This document shows positions 25,336 to 34,843 of a stretch of DNA of 64,000 nucleotides, piece after piece. Made by a program: the position numbers and the translations under genes. The notes beneath the pieces are model-generated. The model was not told the DNA's origin. It did not search any database and worked only from the letters and a program-made list of their open reading frames with translations. Source of the stretch: an uncultured SAR116 cluster alpha proteobacterium (GTDB lineage: Bacteria; Pseudomonadota; Alphaproteobacteria; Puniceispirillales; Marisalimonadaceae); contig CABZCK010000002.1 of NCBI GenBank assembly GCA_902524215.1, positions 52,639 to 116,638 on the forward strand, given 5' to 3'. How positions within the stretch are numbered: position 1 is the stretch's first letter; each line of letters begins with the position of its first letter.

Positions 25336-26835
25336 TTATTTATTATTACTAGATTTTAGTTTTTTAAGTACATCCGACAATAATTTAATAGCAGACTCAT
25401 TATCTTCAATTTCTGTCTTATCTAAAGACAAAGATAAGCCTGGTATATTTTTTTCAAATAAATTTTTATTTAAATCTAAAAATCCAGTTACTTCATAAGT
25501 TTGAACTGGATAAGAGATCCCCTTAACATTTATTGATTTTTTTTTCTTACAAGCAATTTTATTTCTTACAAGAAGATACGTATCCTCAGACAACAGAATT
25601 TTATTTACTTCTGAACTCGTTTCAAGTCGAGATGCCAGATTCACTCCATTGCCTATAATTGTATAATCTAGTCTATCTTCTGAACCAAAATTTCCAACTG
25701 TACATACGCCTGTGTGTATACCAATTCTAGCATTTAGTGGTTTTGCAAGTCCTTTTTTTCTCCAAGTTTTTCTCAAGCTATTTAATTTTTCTAACATTTC
25801 AATTGCCATAGATACACAGGATACGGCATCTTCTTCTTTTCCTTTTGTTTTTGGGTCGCCAAAAAATACTAAAATTGCATCTCCAATAAATTTATCTATT
25901 GTTCCACCCCATTTTATGGCTATGTTAGACATTTCTGTTAAATATTGTGTTAATAATTCGGTTAACACTTCAGGTTCTAATCTTTCTGTAAGTTCAGTAA
26001 AACCCTGTAAATCAGAGAAAAAAACAGTTAAGTGCTTTCTCTTAGTTTGAACCTTAACATCTAGTTTACCAGAAAAAATAGACTCATACACTTGAGGAGA
26101 GAAATACTTAGCCAACTTCTGTGAAAGTTCTTGCAATTCAGAAGTTCTCTCTTCAACTTTTTTTTCAAGATTTAAATTTAAATTTTCTAGCTGAAGGTGA
26201 GCATTATTCAATTCATTCAATCTTTTTTGTTCTAATTGGTAGAGTCTAGCATTTTGTAATGCGTTAGCTGCTTGATTTGCTAAAATTCCAATCAAAATCT
26301 CATCATCTTTATCAAATATATTTAACTTTACACTTTCAACTGAAATTACCCCCACTAACTCATCATCTATAAGCATTGGGATAGCTACTTGACTTTCAGC
26401 ATTTTTAAGACCAGGTAACTCAACTTCATCTTGCAATTTTTTATTTTCTGAAACACTTACCTGCTTTCGAATAGCTTGCATATAACTTCTCTGCATACCT
26501 AAATTTGCCATTCTCATTAGTTTTTTCTTTTGAGCAACAATACCAATTACGCCAATACCAAAATTGACCTTAGCACCTATACCTTTATTTTCGTAACCAT
26601 ACGTCTCTAATACATTAAGACATTTTTTATCCTCGGAAACTAGAAGTATCATGGAATGCTTAAAACCAAAATATTCATCCATTAAAGAGAGCATGGTTGA
26701 AGCTATAACAGAAAGATTTAGTGATTTATTTATTTGCCCAGAAATTTGTTTAATTATCTCAACTTCTTTAGTTCTTCTTTCCAAGAGATCCATGATTTTT
26801 TTGGTTTCTATTTCAGAATGATTTTGCTTATTCAT
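25336..26835 (-). CDS. GAF-sensor class III adenylate/guanylate cyclase
   Basis: 499 residues, no membrane segment. A GAF domain (about 25-195; GIGVIGIVAQKKK, then GVISVESV) is followed by a coiled coil (about 195-245) and a class III cyclase catalytic domain (about 265-440). Catalytic features seen are FSDLQGFTEL with the first metal aspartate, GDAILVFFGDP with the second, and ARIGIHTGVCTVGNFGS. It would make cAMP or cGMP in response to a cytosolic ligand. The stand-alone cyclic-nucleotide-binding protein at 16380-16853 is a possible receptor. Confidence 0.88.
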   Translation of the reverse strand: MNKQNHSEIETKKIMDLLERRTKEVEIIKQISGQINKSLNLSVIASTMLSLMDEYFGFKHSMILLVSEDKKCLNVLETYGYENKGIGAKVNFGIGVIGIVAQKKKLMRMANLGMQRSYMQAIRKQVSVSENKKLQDEVELPGLKNAESQVAIPMLIDDELVGVISVESVKLNIFDKDDEILIGILANQAANALQNARLYQLEQKRLNELNNAHLQLENLNLNLEKKVEERTSELQELSQKLAKYFSPQVYESIFSGKLDVKVQTKRKHLTVFFSDLQGFTELTERLEPEVLTELLTQYLTEMSNIAIKWGGTIDKFIGDAILVFFGDPKTKGKEEDAVSCVSMAIEMLEKLNSLRKTWRKKGLAKPLNARIGIHTGVCTVGNFGSEDRLDYTIIGNGVNLASRLETSSEVNKILLSEDTYLLVRNKIACKKKKSINVKGISYPVQTYEVTGFLDLNKNLFEKNIPGLSLSLDKTEIEDNESAIKLLSDVLKKLKSSNNK

Positions 26836-26887
26836 TTTAAATTATTTTATTTAAAAGAGATGTAGAGCCATTTTTTTGAAAATGATA

Positions 26888-27271
26888 TTAATCTGTGATT
26901 GAAAGAACTTCATAAACATCAGCTGCTTGCAGCTTAAAAATGCCAGTCATTCCAGTCATAGAGGCAATTGCTTGTAATTTCATGTCCATTTCCTCAAATA
27001 AATTACCTTCAGTTTCAGCATGGTCAAATTTCAATTCTAAATTATATTGTTTTAGAGTTGATGGGTCTGAAATTGTTGCATATGCGTATGGGTTTTCAGA
27101 TATGTTTCTCTTTGTTTTATTGAAAAATTGAAATGATAGGGCAACATGTTTTTCATCTACATACCAAATTTGAGAGATAACTGTTGTATTTGGTTCTCCA
27201 TCTTTTGAACAACTCGTTATCCAACTTGGAAACATGCCTTGAAGAGAAGGTAAATGTTTTTCCTTTATCAT
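26888..27271 (-). CDS. Pyridoxamine 5'-phosphate oxidase-like split-barrel flavoprotein
   Basis: 127 residues. LQGMFPSWITSCSKDGEPNT, then HVALSFQFFNKTKRNISENPYA and ATISD, follow the FMN-binding split-barrel layout of general-stress/PNPOx-like proteins. The substrate is unknown. It is followed upstream on the same strand by another split-barrel protein and a VOC protein, with gaps of 9 and 15 bp, so the three form a unit. Confidence 0.75.
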   Translation of the reverse strand: MIKEKHLPSLQGMFPSWITSCSKDGEPNTTVISQIWYVDEKHVALSFQFFNKTKRNISENPYAYATISDPSTLKQYNLELKFDHAETEGNLFEEMDMKLQAIASMTGMTGIFKLQAADVYEVLSITD

Positions 27272-27280
27272 AGTTTAATT

Positions 27281-27739
27281 CTATTCTCCAATTTCTTTTC
27301 CAGCGTCAGGACCTGGAGTTTGTACAAAAACTTTATCAACTTTAAATTTTATACCTATATCTGGTATTGCTCCATATTTAGATAAAGCTCCCTCCTTAGA
27401 CATCCCTATACTTGTAATTGTATCTACAATTTTATTTCTGTAAATGTTTGAGGCTTCTAAATCATCTCTTGATAAATTGATGACTTCCACAAATTGTCCT
27501 TTGAAATTGTAAGCTTCATGAGATATCATTCCAACAAAAAAACTTATCCTTCCAGACTCATTAAGAAATTCTAAAACTTCTTTAGTTTCATCATTCCTTG
27601 CATAACAAGTTAATGTTGAATTTTTAATGTCAACATTTACGCCTAATGTGTCAACATGACGAGTTTTATTATTTTTAGATGCAACTCCGAAATGACCAAA
27701 TCCATTTTCTAATGCACTTAATGTTAAATCTGGTATCAA
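27281..27739 (-). CDS. PNPOx-like split-barrel protein
   Basis: 152 residues from a TTG start at 27739; no ATG lies near and no strong ribosome site is visible, so the start is uncertain. GHFGVASKNN, DTLGVNVDIKNSTLTCYA and GRISFFVGMIS are consistent with a PNPOx-like barrel. The long tail ends with FVQTPGPDAGKEI. It sits between a VOC-family gene and a second split-barrel gene on one transcript. Confidence 0.6.
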   Translation of the reverse strand: MIPDLTLSALENGFGHFGVASKNNKTRHVDTLGVNVDIKNSTLTCYARNDETKEVLEFLNESGRISFFVGMISHEAYNFKGQFVEVINLSRDDLEASNIYRNKIVDTITSIGMSKEGALSKYGAIPDIGIKFKVDKVFVQTPGPDAGKEIGE

Positions 27740-27754
27740 AACTATATCATCAAT

Positions 27755-28177
27755 TTAATTAGTTACTTTGAAAAGAACGTCTGGGTTTGTCATAGTTTTA
27801 ATTTCTAAAACATTTCCATTAGGATCTTCAACAAAAAAGGTTTCTTGTTCAAATTCAGTACCTTTAAATCTTCTATATGGTTTATCTAGATAATCAATAT
27901 CGCTAGCTTCAATTCTTTTTTTAACATTTTGAAATACGTCCTCATCAAGGTGAACTCCAAAGTGTGGCACACAAACATCTCCCATATCAACATGATGTCT
28001 TTCTCTATTCTGTCTAGTTTCAGTTTGATGAAGAGTTAATTCATTTCCCCAAAAATCAACATCAATCCAATGACCTTCTTCTTGATTGCCCGTTTTACAC
28101 CCTAAGATATCTTTATAAAATTTTAAGGCTGTAGGAATATCTCCTGCGGGAACTGCTAGATGAAAAGTATTAGCCAT
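27755..28177 (-). CDS. VOC-family (glyoxalase-like) protein
   Basis: 140 residues, a single pair of VOC modules: FHLAVPAGDIPTALKFYKDILGCK at the start (shown as HLAVPAGD and ALKFYKDILG), PHFGVHLDE in the middle and FFVEDPNGNVLEIKT at the end. Metal-type residues H5, H74-region and E131-region are present. Such proteins include glyoxalases and fosfomycin-resistance-like enzymes. Here the role is unknown. It begins the three-gene unit down to 26888. Confidence 0.78.
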   Translation of the reverse strand: MANTFHLAVPAGDIPTALKFYKDILGCKTGNQEEGHWIDVDFWGNELTLHQTETRQNRERHHVDMGDVCVPHFGVHLDEDVFQNVKKRIEASDIDYLDKPYRRFKGTEFEQETFFVEDPNGNVLEIKTMTNPDVLFKVTN

Positions 28178-28206
28178 AGTATAACTCCATTCATTTAATA
28201 TTTCTA

Positions 28207-28629
28207 TTATAGTTCTTTTAATAATTTCTTAAATATTTTTTTTGATTTTCCATAAAGTTTAACTTTTTTTATTTTTTCAAGATTACTTTTATCTCCACCA
28301 ACAACTACAATTCCTATCATGCCCATAGCCTTATGTGGAGTACATTGATAAAGATAAATACCAGGTATTTTAAATTCATATTCTGCTTTTTTATTTATTT
28401 TGGTTTTAAACTTCTTTACGCCTTTTGGCATTCCAATGAATTCAACATTGTGACCCTTGGATACATGTTTCCAAATAACTTTATCATTTAAATCAACTTT
28501 TGCTACCTTGACAGAATATACCATTTTTTCTTTGCCAAGTTTATTCAACATATCTATTTCAACAGTTTTTCCATAACTTATAGATGAATAAAATAATATA
28601 GATATTATAAAAATTATTTTTTTGAACAT
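28207..28629 (-). CDS. Pseudoazurin-like blue copper protein
   Basis: 140 residues with a signal peptide (about 1-20). The type 1 copper ligands are H60 (SKGHNVEF), C96 and H99 (CTPHKAMGM) and M104, with pseudoazurin spacing. Pseudoazurins carry electrons in the periplasm, for example to nitrite reductase or oxidases, none of which is nearby. Single gene on the minus strand, after the UMF1 transporter gene. Confidence 0.9.
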   Translation of the reverse strand: MFKKIIFIISILFYSSISYGKTVEIDMLNKLGKEKMVYSVKVAKVDLNDKVIWKHVSKGHNVEFIGMPKGVKKFKTKINKKAEYEFKIPGIYLYQCTPHKAMGMIGIVVVGGDKSNLEKIKKVKLYGKSKKIFKKLLKEL

Positions 28630-28673
28630 AAATCTACCTTCCTTTTATGATATTATAATTAATTATTAAATGT

Positions 28674-29927
28674 TTAATTAAAAGACCTATAATTTTTTAA
28701 TAATGGATTTTTATGACCAAGTATTAAATAGGAAAAGATTAATAAAATAATTACAAAAGACATACCAATCCTATGATCATCAAAAATAAATATTAAAAAA
28801 CCATACACTAAGGGACCTAAAAAACTTGTTATTTTTCCAGAAAAAATAGCAAACCCAAAAAATTGGCCTCCTTTTTTTGAAGGGACTAGATCACTTATTA
28901 ATACCCTACTTGAAGATTGAAGTGGACCAATAAAAAGACCTAAAAAAAAACTTACTACCCAAAAATATATTTCATTTTTAATTAAAATTAAAAATATACC
29001 AAGAATAATTAAAGATATTATACAACATTGTATTACTCTAAACGAAGAAATAATCCTATCATAAAAACCACCAATAATAGCGCCTAGAGCTGCAGATAAG
29101 TTTATTAAAATTGCAAAATACAAAATTTGTTTTGTAGAGAAATCAAATACATTTGATGCATAAATACCCCCAAATGCAAATAATGTAGCCAGAGCATCAA
29201 AATAAAATAGTCTTGATAAAAAGAATCTTAAAATCAATTTCTCATTAAATATAAATATGCAACCTTGTTTTATGTACTGAAATGTACTTTTGTTTGTTTT
29301 ATTTTTTTTAGGTTCTGAAGTAAAAATAAATAGTGGTATTGCAAAAACCATCATCCATATTGAAATAAATAACATACATGCTCTTATATTTTCACCATTT
29401 TCTTTTGTTAAACCAAAGATCAATTTTTCAGGAAAAATAAATAAAACTAAACATAATAATAAAGATATAATTCCAGCTGCATATCCAGCTCCCCAAGAAA
29501 AACCGGATAAAATTCCATAATTTTTTTTAGTTGTTGAGCTTGATAGAAGTGAATTATATAAAACAAATACAACTTCCATTGTGAAAATACTTATACAAGA
29601 AAATATACTTGCAAATACTAAATATTCTATACCAGGTTTTGCAAACCATAATAACATGGTTGAAAACCCTCCTAGCATTGTAAGAAAGAATAAAATTAAT
29701 TTTCTTTTTCTTTTCTTGTCAGCATAACTTCCTAAAATTGGCCCCATAAATGCTGTCATTATTGCTGCAATTGCAATTATAACTCCCCATAAAAAGGACC
29801 CATTTTTAACAGCGATTTTTTCAACAAAATAAACTGAAAAAATAAAAGTGGTATGAATAGTTGTAATTGGTGATGTAGCCCAATCATACAAAATAAAAGC
29901 TAACGAATTTTTCTTTAAACTAACCAT
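28674..29927 (-). CDS. Major facilitator transporter, UMF1 (Atg22-like) family
   Basis: 417 residues, about 12 hydrophobic helices. The N-terminal YDWATSPITTIHTTFIFSVYF and the loop GSYADKKRKRK are typical of the UMF1 branch of the MFS. Substrates are unknown; members are thought to export small metabolites. Its start overlaps the azlD stop by 8 bp, so it follows azlCD on the same transcript and could be part of an amino-acid export unit. Confidence 0.82.
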   Translation of the reverse strand: MVSLKKNSLAFILYDWATSPITTIHTTFIFSVYFVEKIAVKNGSFLWGVIIAIAAIMTAFMGPILGSYADKKRKRKLILFFLTMLGGFSTMLLWFAKPGIEYLVFASIFSCISIFTMEVVFVLYNSLLSSSTTKKNYGILSGFSWGAGYAAGIISLLLCLVLFIFPEKLIFGLTKENGENIRACMLFISIWMMVFAIPLFIFTSEPKKNKTNKSTFQYIKQGCIFIFNEKLILRFFLSRLFYFDALATLFAFGGIYASNVFDFSTKQILYFAILINLSAALGAIIGGFYDRIISSFRVIQCCIISLIILGIFLILIKNEIYFWVVSFFLGLFIGPLQSSSRVLISDLVPSKKGGQFFGFAIFSGKITSFLGPLVYGFLIFIFDDHRIGMSFVIILLIFSYLILGHKNPLLKNYRSFN

Positions 29928-30246
29928 TAAGGTAATGAATATTGGTTAAAATTAAAAATATTATCATAGTAAGTAAAATAGTTGTCATTACATTTTTAAA
30001 TAAGATAGATGTTAATATTGCTAAAAAACCACAAATAATTTCGAAATTAACATTTTCAATCAAATCACCATTTTTATCAAAAAACAGAGCTTTAACAATG
30101 ATAGGAGTTAAAACGACTATTGGTATTAAATTAATTACCCTTAAATATAGTTCTGAACCTTTAAATTTAATTAATCCCGAAAGTGGGATAAACCTAATTA
30201 AAAAAGTTAGAACTCCACACAAAAATATTAAATACCACACACTCAT
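29920..30246 (-). CDS. azlD: AzlD-family branched-chain amino acid export subunit
   Basis: 108 residues with four hydrophobic helices and the AzlD opening (FLCGVLTFLIRFIPLSGL). Together with AzlC it forms a pair that exports branched-chain amino acids or analogues. Overlaps the azlC stop by 4 bp. Confidence 0.82.
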   Translation of the reverse strand: MSVWYLIFLCGVLTFLIRFIPLSGLIKFKGSELYLRVINLIPIVVLTPIIVKALFFDKNGDLIENVNFEIICGFLAILTSILFKNVMTTILLTMIIFLILTNIHYLNG

Positions 30247-30932
30247 TGTGAATTATCTTTTTCAATGAAAGGTAAGGAAATTAACAAGCTCAATAGAGCA
30301 GAAAAGATAATCCATAATTCGAAATTTAATTTGTAAAATAAAATAGCTAAGATACCAGAAGCTAAACATGCTATTATTTCATACTTTAGTTTTATCATTG
30401 GTGTAATTATAGCTATAAAACTCAATGGTATTATAAATGCTAAATCAATATTTTTAGGAATTAATTGCCCAAAAAAAATACCAAATAACGTTGAAATTTG
30501 CCAAGTTAAAAATAATGTCAAACCAGAGCCTAAAAGATGATAGTGCATAAATTTTTTATTTTTATTTGTTGCAAAGTATTTAATTGAAACAGCATAAGCT
30601 TCGTCCGTTAAAAGATAGGACAATATTATTCTCCATTTTAGAGAAAGTTCTTTTAAATATTCATTAATTGATATGCCATAAAGCAAATGTCTCAAGTTAA
30701 TTGAAATTATTGAAGTAATTAAAGAAAAAGGGGATACTAATAAATAAAACTGTGCAAAAACAATTTGGCTAGCTCCAGCAAAAATAATTGAAGACATTAA
30801 AAAAGCTTGTAATACAGATAAACCACTTTCAATAGCTAATATTCCATATATTAATCCAAATGGGAATACTCCTATTTGCAATGGTAACTCTTGGATGATA
30901 CCTGATTTAAAATGTTCTAATTTTGTTTCCAT
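30243..30932 (-). CDS. azlC: AzlC-family branched-chain amino acid exporter
   Basis: 229 residues, about six or seven helices. GVFPFGLIYGILAIESGLS near 22-40, then FAGASQIVFAQFYLL and INLRHLLYGIS, are AzlC signatures. It is the first gene of azlC-azlD-UMF1 and is divergent from a short-chain dehydrogenase gene with a 52-bp gap. Confidence 0.9.
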   Translation of the reverse strand: METKLEHFKSGIIQELPLQIGVFPFGLIYGILAIESGLSVLQAFLMSSIIFAGASQIVFAQFYLLVSPFSLITSIISINLRHLLYGISINEYLKELSLKWRIILSYLLTDEAYAVSIKYFATNKNKKFMHYHLLGSGLTLFLTWQISTLFGIFFGQLIPKNIDLAFIIPLSFIAIITPMIKLKYEIIACLASGILAILFYKLNFELWIIFSALLSLLISLPFIEKDNSQ

Positions 30933-30984
30933 TTAACTTAAAGATTAGTTTAGATTTTCTTATAGATATTTTATATATTAAAGT

Positions 30985-31671
30985 ATGACAAATTCTAAAA
31001 CTATTTTAATTACTGGTTCTAATAGAGGTATAGGTCTAGAATTAGTTAAAGAAAGTTTGACTAAAAATTTTTCTGTTGTCGGAACATTTAGAAATAAAAA
31101 TAATGCTAAAGAACTTTTAAAATTAAAATCTAATAATCTCAAACTTTTTGAAATGGATGTCGTTAAAGAAAATTCTATTTTAAGTGTGTCAAATAATATT
31201 GATTATACAATTGATTATTTAATATGCAATGCTGGCATAAATAATGGCTATGGAGGTATTTTTGATCAAGATCATAGTTATGAGAAAATGTTAGAAGTAT
31301 TGAACGTAAATGTATTAGGTTGTATTTTGACAATTAAGCATTTTACTAGAAATTTAGGAAAAAATGCCAAGATAATATTGATTTCATCAATTATGAGTGT
31401 TCAAAAACATAGTGGCTCTAATGCTCTTATTTATAGAGCATCTAAAGCGGCAGTTAACAATATAATGGTTTCGATTTCACAAGAGTTTAAATCAAAATAC
31501 ATAATTGTGTCATCTTTTCATCCAGGTTGGGTTAGAACTGATATGGGGGGACCAAATGCAACACTTTCAGCTAAAGAGAGTGCATCATCATTAATAAAAA
31601 GTTTTGAAAATTTAACATTTGAAGATACTGGAAAATTCTTTAATTATGATGGAAACGAAATGAATTTTTAA
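30985..31671 (+). CDS. Short-chain dehydrogenase/reductase
   Basis: 228 residues. The N-terminal TGSNRGIGLELV (11-22) binds NAD(P), NAGINN near 84 and the catalytic S-Y-K set (ISSIMS..., YRASKAA near 153-159) are present. It resembles the C-factor/sniffer branch of carbonyl reductases. Substrate unknown. A DUF1330 gene follows after 12 bp on the same strand. Confidence 0.87.
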   Translation: MTNSKTILITGSNRGIGLELVKESLTKNFSVVGTFRNKNNAKELLKLKSNNLKLFEMDVVKENSILSVSNNIDYTIDYLICNAGINNGYGGIFDQDHSYEKMLEVLNVNVLGCILTIKHFTRNLGKNAKIILISSIMSVQKHSGSNALIYRASKAAVNNIMVSISQEFKSKYIIVSSFHPGWVRTDMGGPNATLSAKESASSLIKSFENLTFEDTGKFFNYDGNEMNF

Positions 31672-31683
31672 AAAGGAGATAAT

Positions 31684-31974
31684 ATGCCAAAAGGTTATTT
31701 TTTAAGTGCACATAGAAGTCCAGCAGATCCTGAAAAAAGGGCAGCATATTTAGAATTGGCTGGTCCAGCAATGTTAAAAGCTGGAGGAAAAGTTTTAGCT
31801 AGCACCAGTGATATTGTCGCTCATGAAAAAGGAATTTCTCAACAAACGGTTTTAGTTGAGTTTGAAACATTTGAGAAAGCAGTTGCAGCATACGAAAGTG
31901 AAGATTATCAAAAAGCATTAAAAGCATTAGATAATGGAGCAGATAGAGAAATTAGAATTTTTGCTGGTGTTTAA
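31684..31974 (+). CDS. DUF1330 family protein
   Basis: 96 residues. GYFLSAHRSPADPEKRAAYLE, broken here as GYFLSAHRS and DPEKRAAYLELAGPA, then VLVEFETFEKAVAAYESEDYQ, is the DUF1330 pattern, a dimeric ferredoxin-like fold of unknown function. The start has an excellent AAGGAGATAAT ribosome site. Lies between an SDR gene and a hydrolase gene on one strand with gaps of 12 and 4 bp. Confidence 0.88.
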   Translation: MPKGYFLSAHRSPADPEKRAAYLELAGPAMLKAGGKVLASTSDIVAHEKGISQQTVLVEFETFEKAVAAYESEDYQKALKALDNGADREIRIFAGV

Positions 31975-31978
31975 ATAA

Positions 31979-32824
31979 ATGGAAGTAAAATATAGTTTTT
32001 TTGAATATGATCAAAATAAGCTATATTATGGTATCGTTGGAGAAGGTTTTCCAGTTTTATTACTACATGGTTGGCCGCAAACTTCTTACATGTGGAGACA
32101 CCTTTATCCATATTTAGTAAAAAATAGATTTAAAGTAATTATGCCAGATTTACCTGGGCTTGGAAAATCATCTGCTCCTAAATCTTTCGATAAAAAAACC
32201 ATAGCTTCGTATATTCAAGTCTTTGTGCACGATTTTCTCGGATTAGATAAAATTTTTATTATAGGTCATGATTGGGGAGGGCCAATTTCTTTCTCTTATG
32301 CTCAAACATATCAAAATAGGGTTAAAAAAATTGTACTAATTGATGTTCCAATACCAGGAGATGGAAGTGCTGATTTTTCCGAAAATAGATGGCACCATCA
32401 ATTTCATAAAATTATCGACTTACCTGAAGAACTTACAATAGACAGAGAAGAGATTTATTTAAATTATTTTTATAATAATTGGAGTGGAAAAAATTTTGTT
32501 ATGGACAGAGATGCCCAAAAAAAATATTTAGATGCATACTCAAACAAAAATGCTATGAAATCAGGATTTGAATATTATAGAGCTTTACCACAGGATATTA
32601 AAGACAATCTTAAGTTTTTAAAAAAAGGTAAATTGAACATACCTTTTCTTGGAATTGCAGGAGGAGAAGGTTATGGAAGGGGCATTAAAATCATTTTAAA
32701 ATCTTTGAAAAGAGTGACAAATAATTACGAAGGTTATGAAATCTCTAATTGTGGACATTGGGTTGCTGAAGAGGAACCGGAGTTAATATCAAAATATATT
32801 ATAAAGTTCTTCAATAAAAAATAA
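31979..32824 (+). CDS. Alpha/beta hydrolase (epoxide hydrolase/dehalogenase-like)
   Basis: 281 residues. HGWPQTS at 30-36 forms the oxyanion region, and the nucleophile elbow GHDWGG puts aspartate D98 at the active site, as in epoxide hydrolases and haloalkane or haloacetate dehalogenases rather than serine esterases. The histidine is in NCGHWV near the C-terminus. Substrate unknown; it follows the SDR and DUF1330 genes. Confidence 0.85.
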   Translation: MEVKYSFFEYDQNKLYYGIVGEGFPVLLLHGWPQTSYMWRHLYPYLVKNRFKVIMPDLPGLGKSSAPKSFDKKTIASYIQVFVHDFLGLDKIFIIGHDWGGPISFSYAQTYQNRVKKIVLIDVPIPGDGSADFSENRWHHQFHKIIDLPEELTIDREEIYLNYFYNNWSGKNFVMDRDAQKKYLDAYSNKNAMKSGFEYYRALPQDIKDNLKFLKKGKLNIPFLGIAGGEGYGRGIKIILKSLKRVTNNYEGYEISNCGHWVAEEEPELISKYIIKFFNKK

Positions 32825-32831
32825 AAAATTC

Positions 32832-33878
32832 ATGACCTCTCTTTTTTACAAAATACTCTACTACGGTCTGTTATTTATTGTTACTTATTTACTATTCGTA
32901 TATCCGTCAGAAGTTATAGAATTATTAATATTAAATGGAGAAATTTTTAATTTAAAATCACTATTAACTACCCTGTTTATAAATTTACTAATCTTAATAT
33001 ACTTTAGAACATTTAACACAAACAAGCTTTTGAAATTATTTGTCAATGAAGGAATAGGTATTGGATTTGTAAGTTTTTGGATAACAAGCTTATCGCTTAT
33101 TTTTTCATTTTTACTAACACAATATCAAACCGAAAGTGGATATGCCTCTATTTTTTTAATTATTTTAATTACTATTCACGCATATTCAAATGGCGCAAAA
33201 ATCAATTTAAAATTTTTAACTTTTAATTCTGACTTAGTTAAAAATAAATCCAAAATTATCTTTATGAGTGATTTGCATCTTGGGACTAATTCAACAAAAC
33301 ATTTAAAAAAAATTTTAGATAAAATTACTAAAATTGACTTTGATTTTATTTTGATTGGGGGTGATTTGATTGATTCAAGTCAATTTAAATTATCTGATTT
33401 AGAAATTTTTAAAAAAATCAAAAAACCAATTTTATTTTGTACTGGAAATCATGATTACTATATCAAAGGATCTAAAGATAAATTAAATCAGTTATCTAAA
33501 TATAATATTACTTATTTAAATAATCGTTCTAAATTAATTAAAAATTTTAATATTATTGGTATCAATGATAATCAATCAATCGAAGAACAGAAAAATGTTG
33601 CACTTAGATATTTTGATAAAAATAGATTTAATATTTATTTAACTCATAAACCTTCACTCTTTAATATACTAAATTTATCTGGATTAGTTTTGTCTGGACA
33701 TACACATAATGGTCAAATATTTCCATTTAATTTAATTGTGAAAATAAAATTTCCTCATGTTTATGGATTTTTCAAAAAAGGGAATACAGATCTATACGTT
33801 TCTTCAGGATCAGGTTGTTGGGGACCAAGAATGAGATTAGGTTCTAATAATGAAATCATTATATTAGAATTTGTTTAA
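32832..33878 (+). CDS. Membrane-anchored metallophosphoesterase
   Basis: 348 residues. Four hydrophobic helices (about 1-120) precede a calcineurin-like domain with all usual metal motifs: SDLHLG, GGDLIDS, GNHDYY, THKPS and SGHTHNGQ. This layout is that of the YkuE/YaeI group, phosphodiesterases acting at the membrane. It runs into the convergent oxidoreductase gene with a 20-bp overlap. Confidence 0.85.
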   Translation: MTSLFYKILYYGLLFIVTYLLFVYPSEVIELLILNGEIFNLKSLLTTLFINLLILIYFRTFNTNKLLKLFVNEGIGIGFVSFWITSLSLIFSFLLTQYQTESGYASIFLIILITIHAYSNGAKINLKFLTFNSDLVKNKSKIIFMSDLHLGTNSTKHLKKILDKITKIDFDFILIGGDLIDSSQFKLSDLEIFKKIKKPILFCTGNHDYYIKGSKDKLNQLSKYNITYLNNRSKLIKNFNIIGINDNQSIEEQKNVALRYFDKNRFNIYLTHKPSLFNILNLSGLVLSGHTHNGQIFPFNLIVKIKFPHVYGFFKKGNTDLYVSSGSGCWGPRMRLGSNNEIIILEFV

Positions 33879-34839
33879 AGTATTTATTAATCAAAGTTTT
33901 TGAACATTCTATTCCTGATAAAAATGCATCTTCAACTCTCTGTCCATTTACACGATAATATCCATCTAACATAGGTGGACACCAATCACCAGCAATACCA
34001 AGAGGCATTATTTTTGAAATTTTACTATGCTCTAATGGGAAGTAATTCTTAACTTTTGCGTATCTCCATCTATGAATATTTTTATAAGTTATATCACTAT
34101 TTTTAACTTTATAAATTTTGGTAAATTCTCTTATTATTTTGTCTAAAACAAATTCTTTATTTTTTTCTAAATGATCAAGTGAGAACTTTTCATTTGCATG
34201 TATAGTTATACAATTATCACTTAATGAATTTTTAATTTTATTATTTTCAGAAATAATCCAACTGAAAATGCTGTTTTCTTCAATTTCAAATTTTTTTAAG
34301 TTCATATCTTTTATAGATATCATGACACACCAACAAGGAAAATATGTGACATTTTCTATTAATTTATAAATTTGGTTATCCAAGTTTTTTATTAATCCAG
34401 CAGTTTGAGATGCAGGAGCTGTAATTATTAACCCATCTGCAGTAAATTTTTTATTATTAGTAATAATAGTAAAGGTGTCATTGTACTCAATACGTTCAAC
34501 AAGAGTTTCCTGATATATTTCTAAATTTTTTGAAAACCAATATGAAAATTCTCTCATATCTGGATTTCCAATAAATCTGTCTTTTTTTGAAAGTATATTC
34601 CAATTTATTAATACATTATCCTTAACTCCAAGCTGGCATATTTTTTTAAATTCTTTCGATTTAGCTGTAAAAAATTGAGCGCCATGATTAAATATAAATT
34701 CTTTATTTTTTCTTGTGCTAATTCTTCCTCCAGGATATTTTCCTTTGTCTAGAACAGTTATGTTAAAATTTTTAGAATGAAAATGCTTTGCTGCAGCTAA
34801 ACCTGCAATACCACTTCCTATTACAACTATTCTTTTCAT
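33859..34839 (-). CDS. Renalase-like FAD-dependent oxidoreductase
   Basis: 326 residues. GSGIAGLAAAKHF (8-20) binds FAD, and the following GGRISTRKNKEFIFNHGAQFF motif (split as GGRISTR and FNHGAQFFTA) is typical of the renalase/NAD(P)-binding amine-oxidase-like family in bacteria. The C-terminal GIAGDW closes the FAD site. Function may be repair of misreduced nicotinamides, as shown for bacterial renalase; this is by analogy. The TSUP gene ends 4 bp upstream. Confidence 0.82.
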   Translation of the reverse strand: MKRIVVIGSGIAGLAAAKHFHSKNFNITVLDKGKYPGGRISTRKNKEFIFNHGAQFFTAKSKEFKKICQLGVKDNVLINWNILSKKDRFIGNPDMREFSYWFSKNLEIYQETLVERIEYNDTFTIITNNKKFTADGLIITAPASQTAGLIKNLDNQIYKLIENVTYFPCWCVMISIKDMNLKKFEIEENSIFSWIISENNKIKNSLSDNCITIHANEKFSLDHLEKNKEFVLDKIIREFTKIYKVKNSDITYKNIHRWRYAKVKNYFPLEHSKISKIMPLGIAGDWCPPMLDGYYRVNGQRVEDAFLSGIECSKTLINKYFKQILI

Positions 34840-34843
34840 AATT

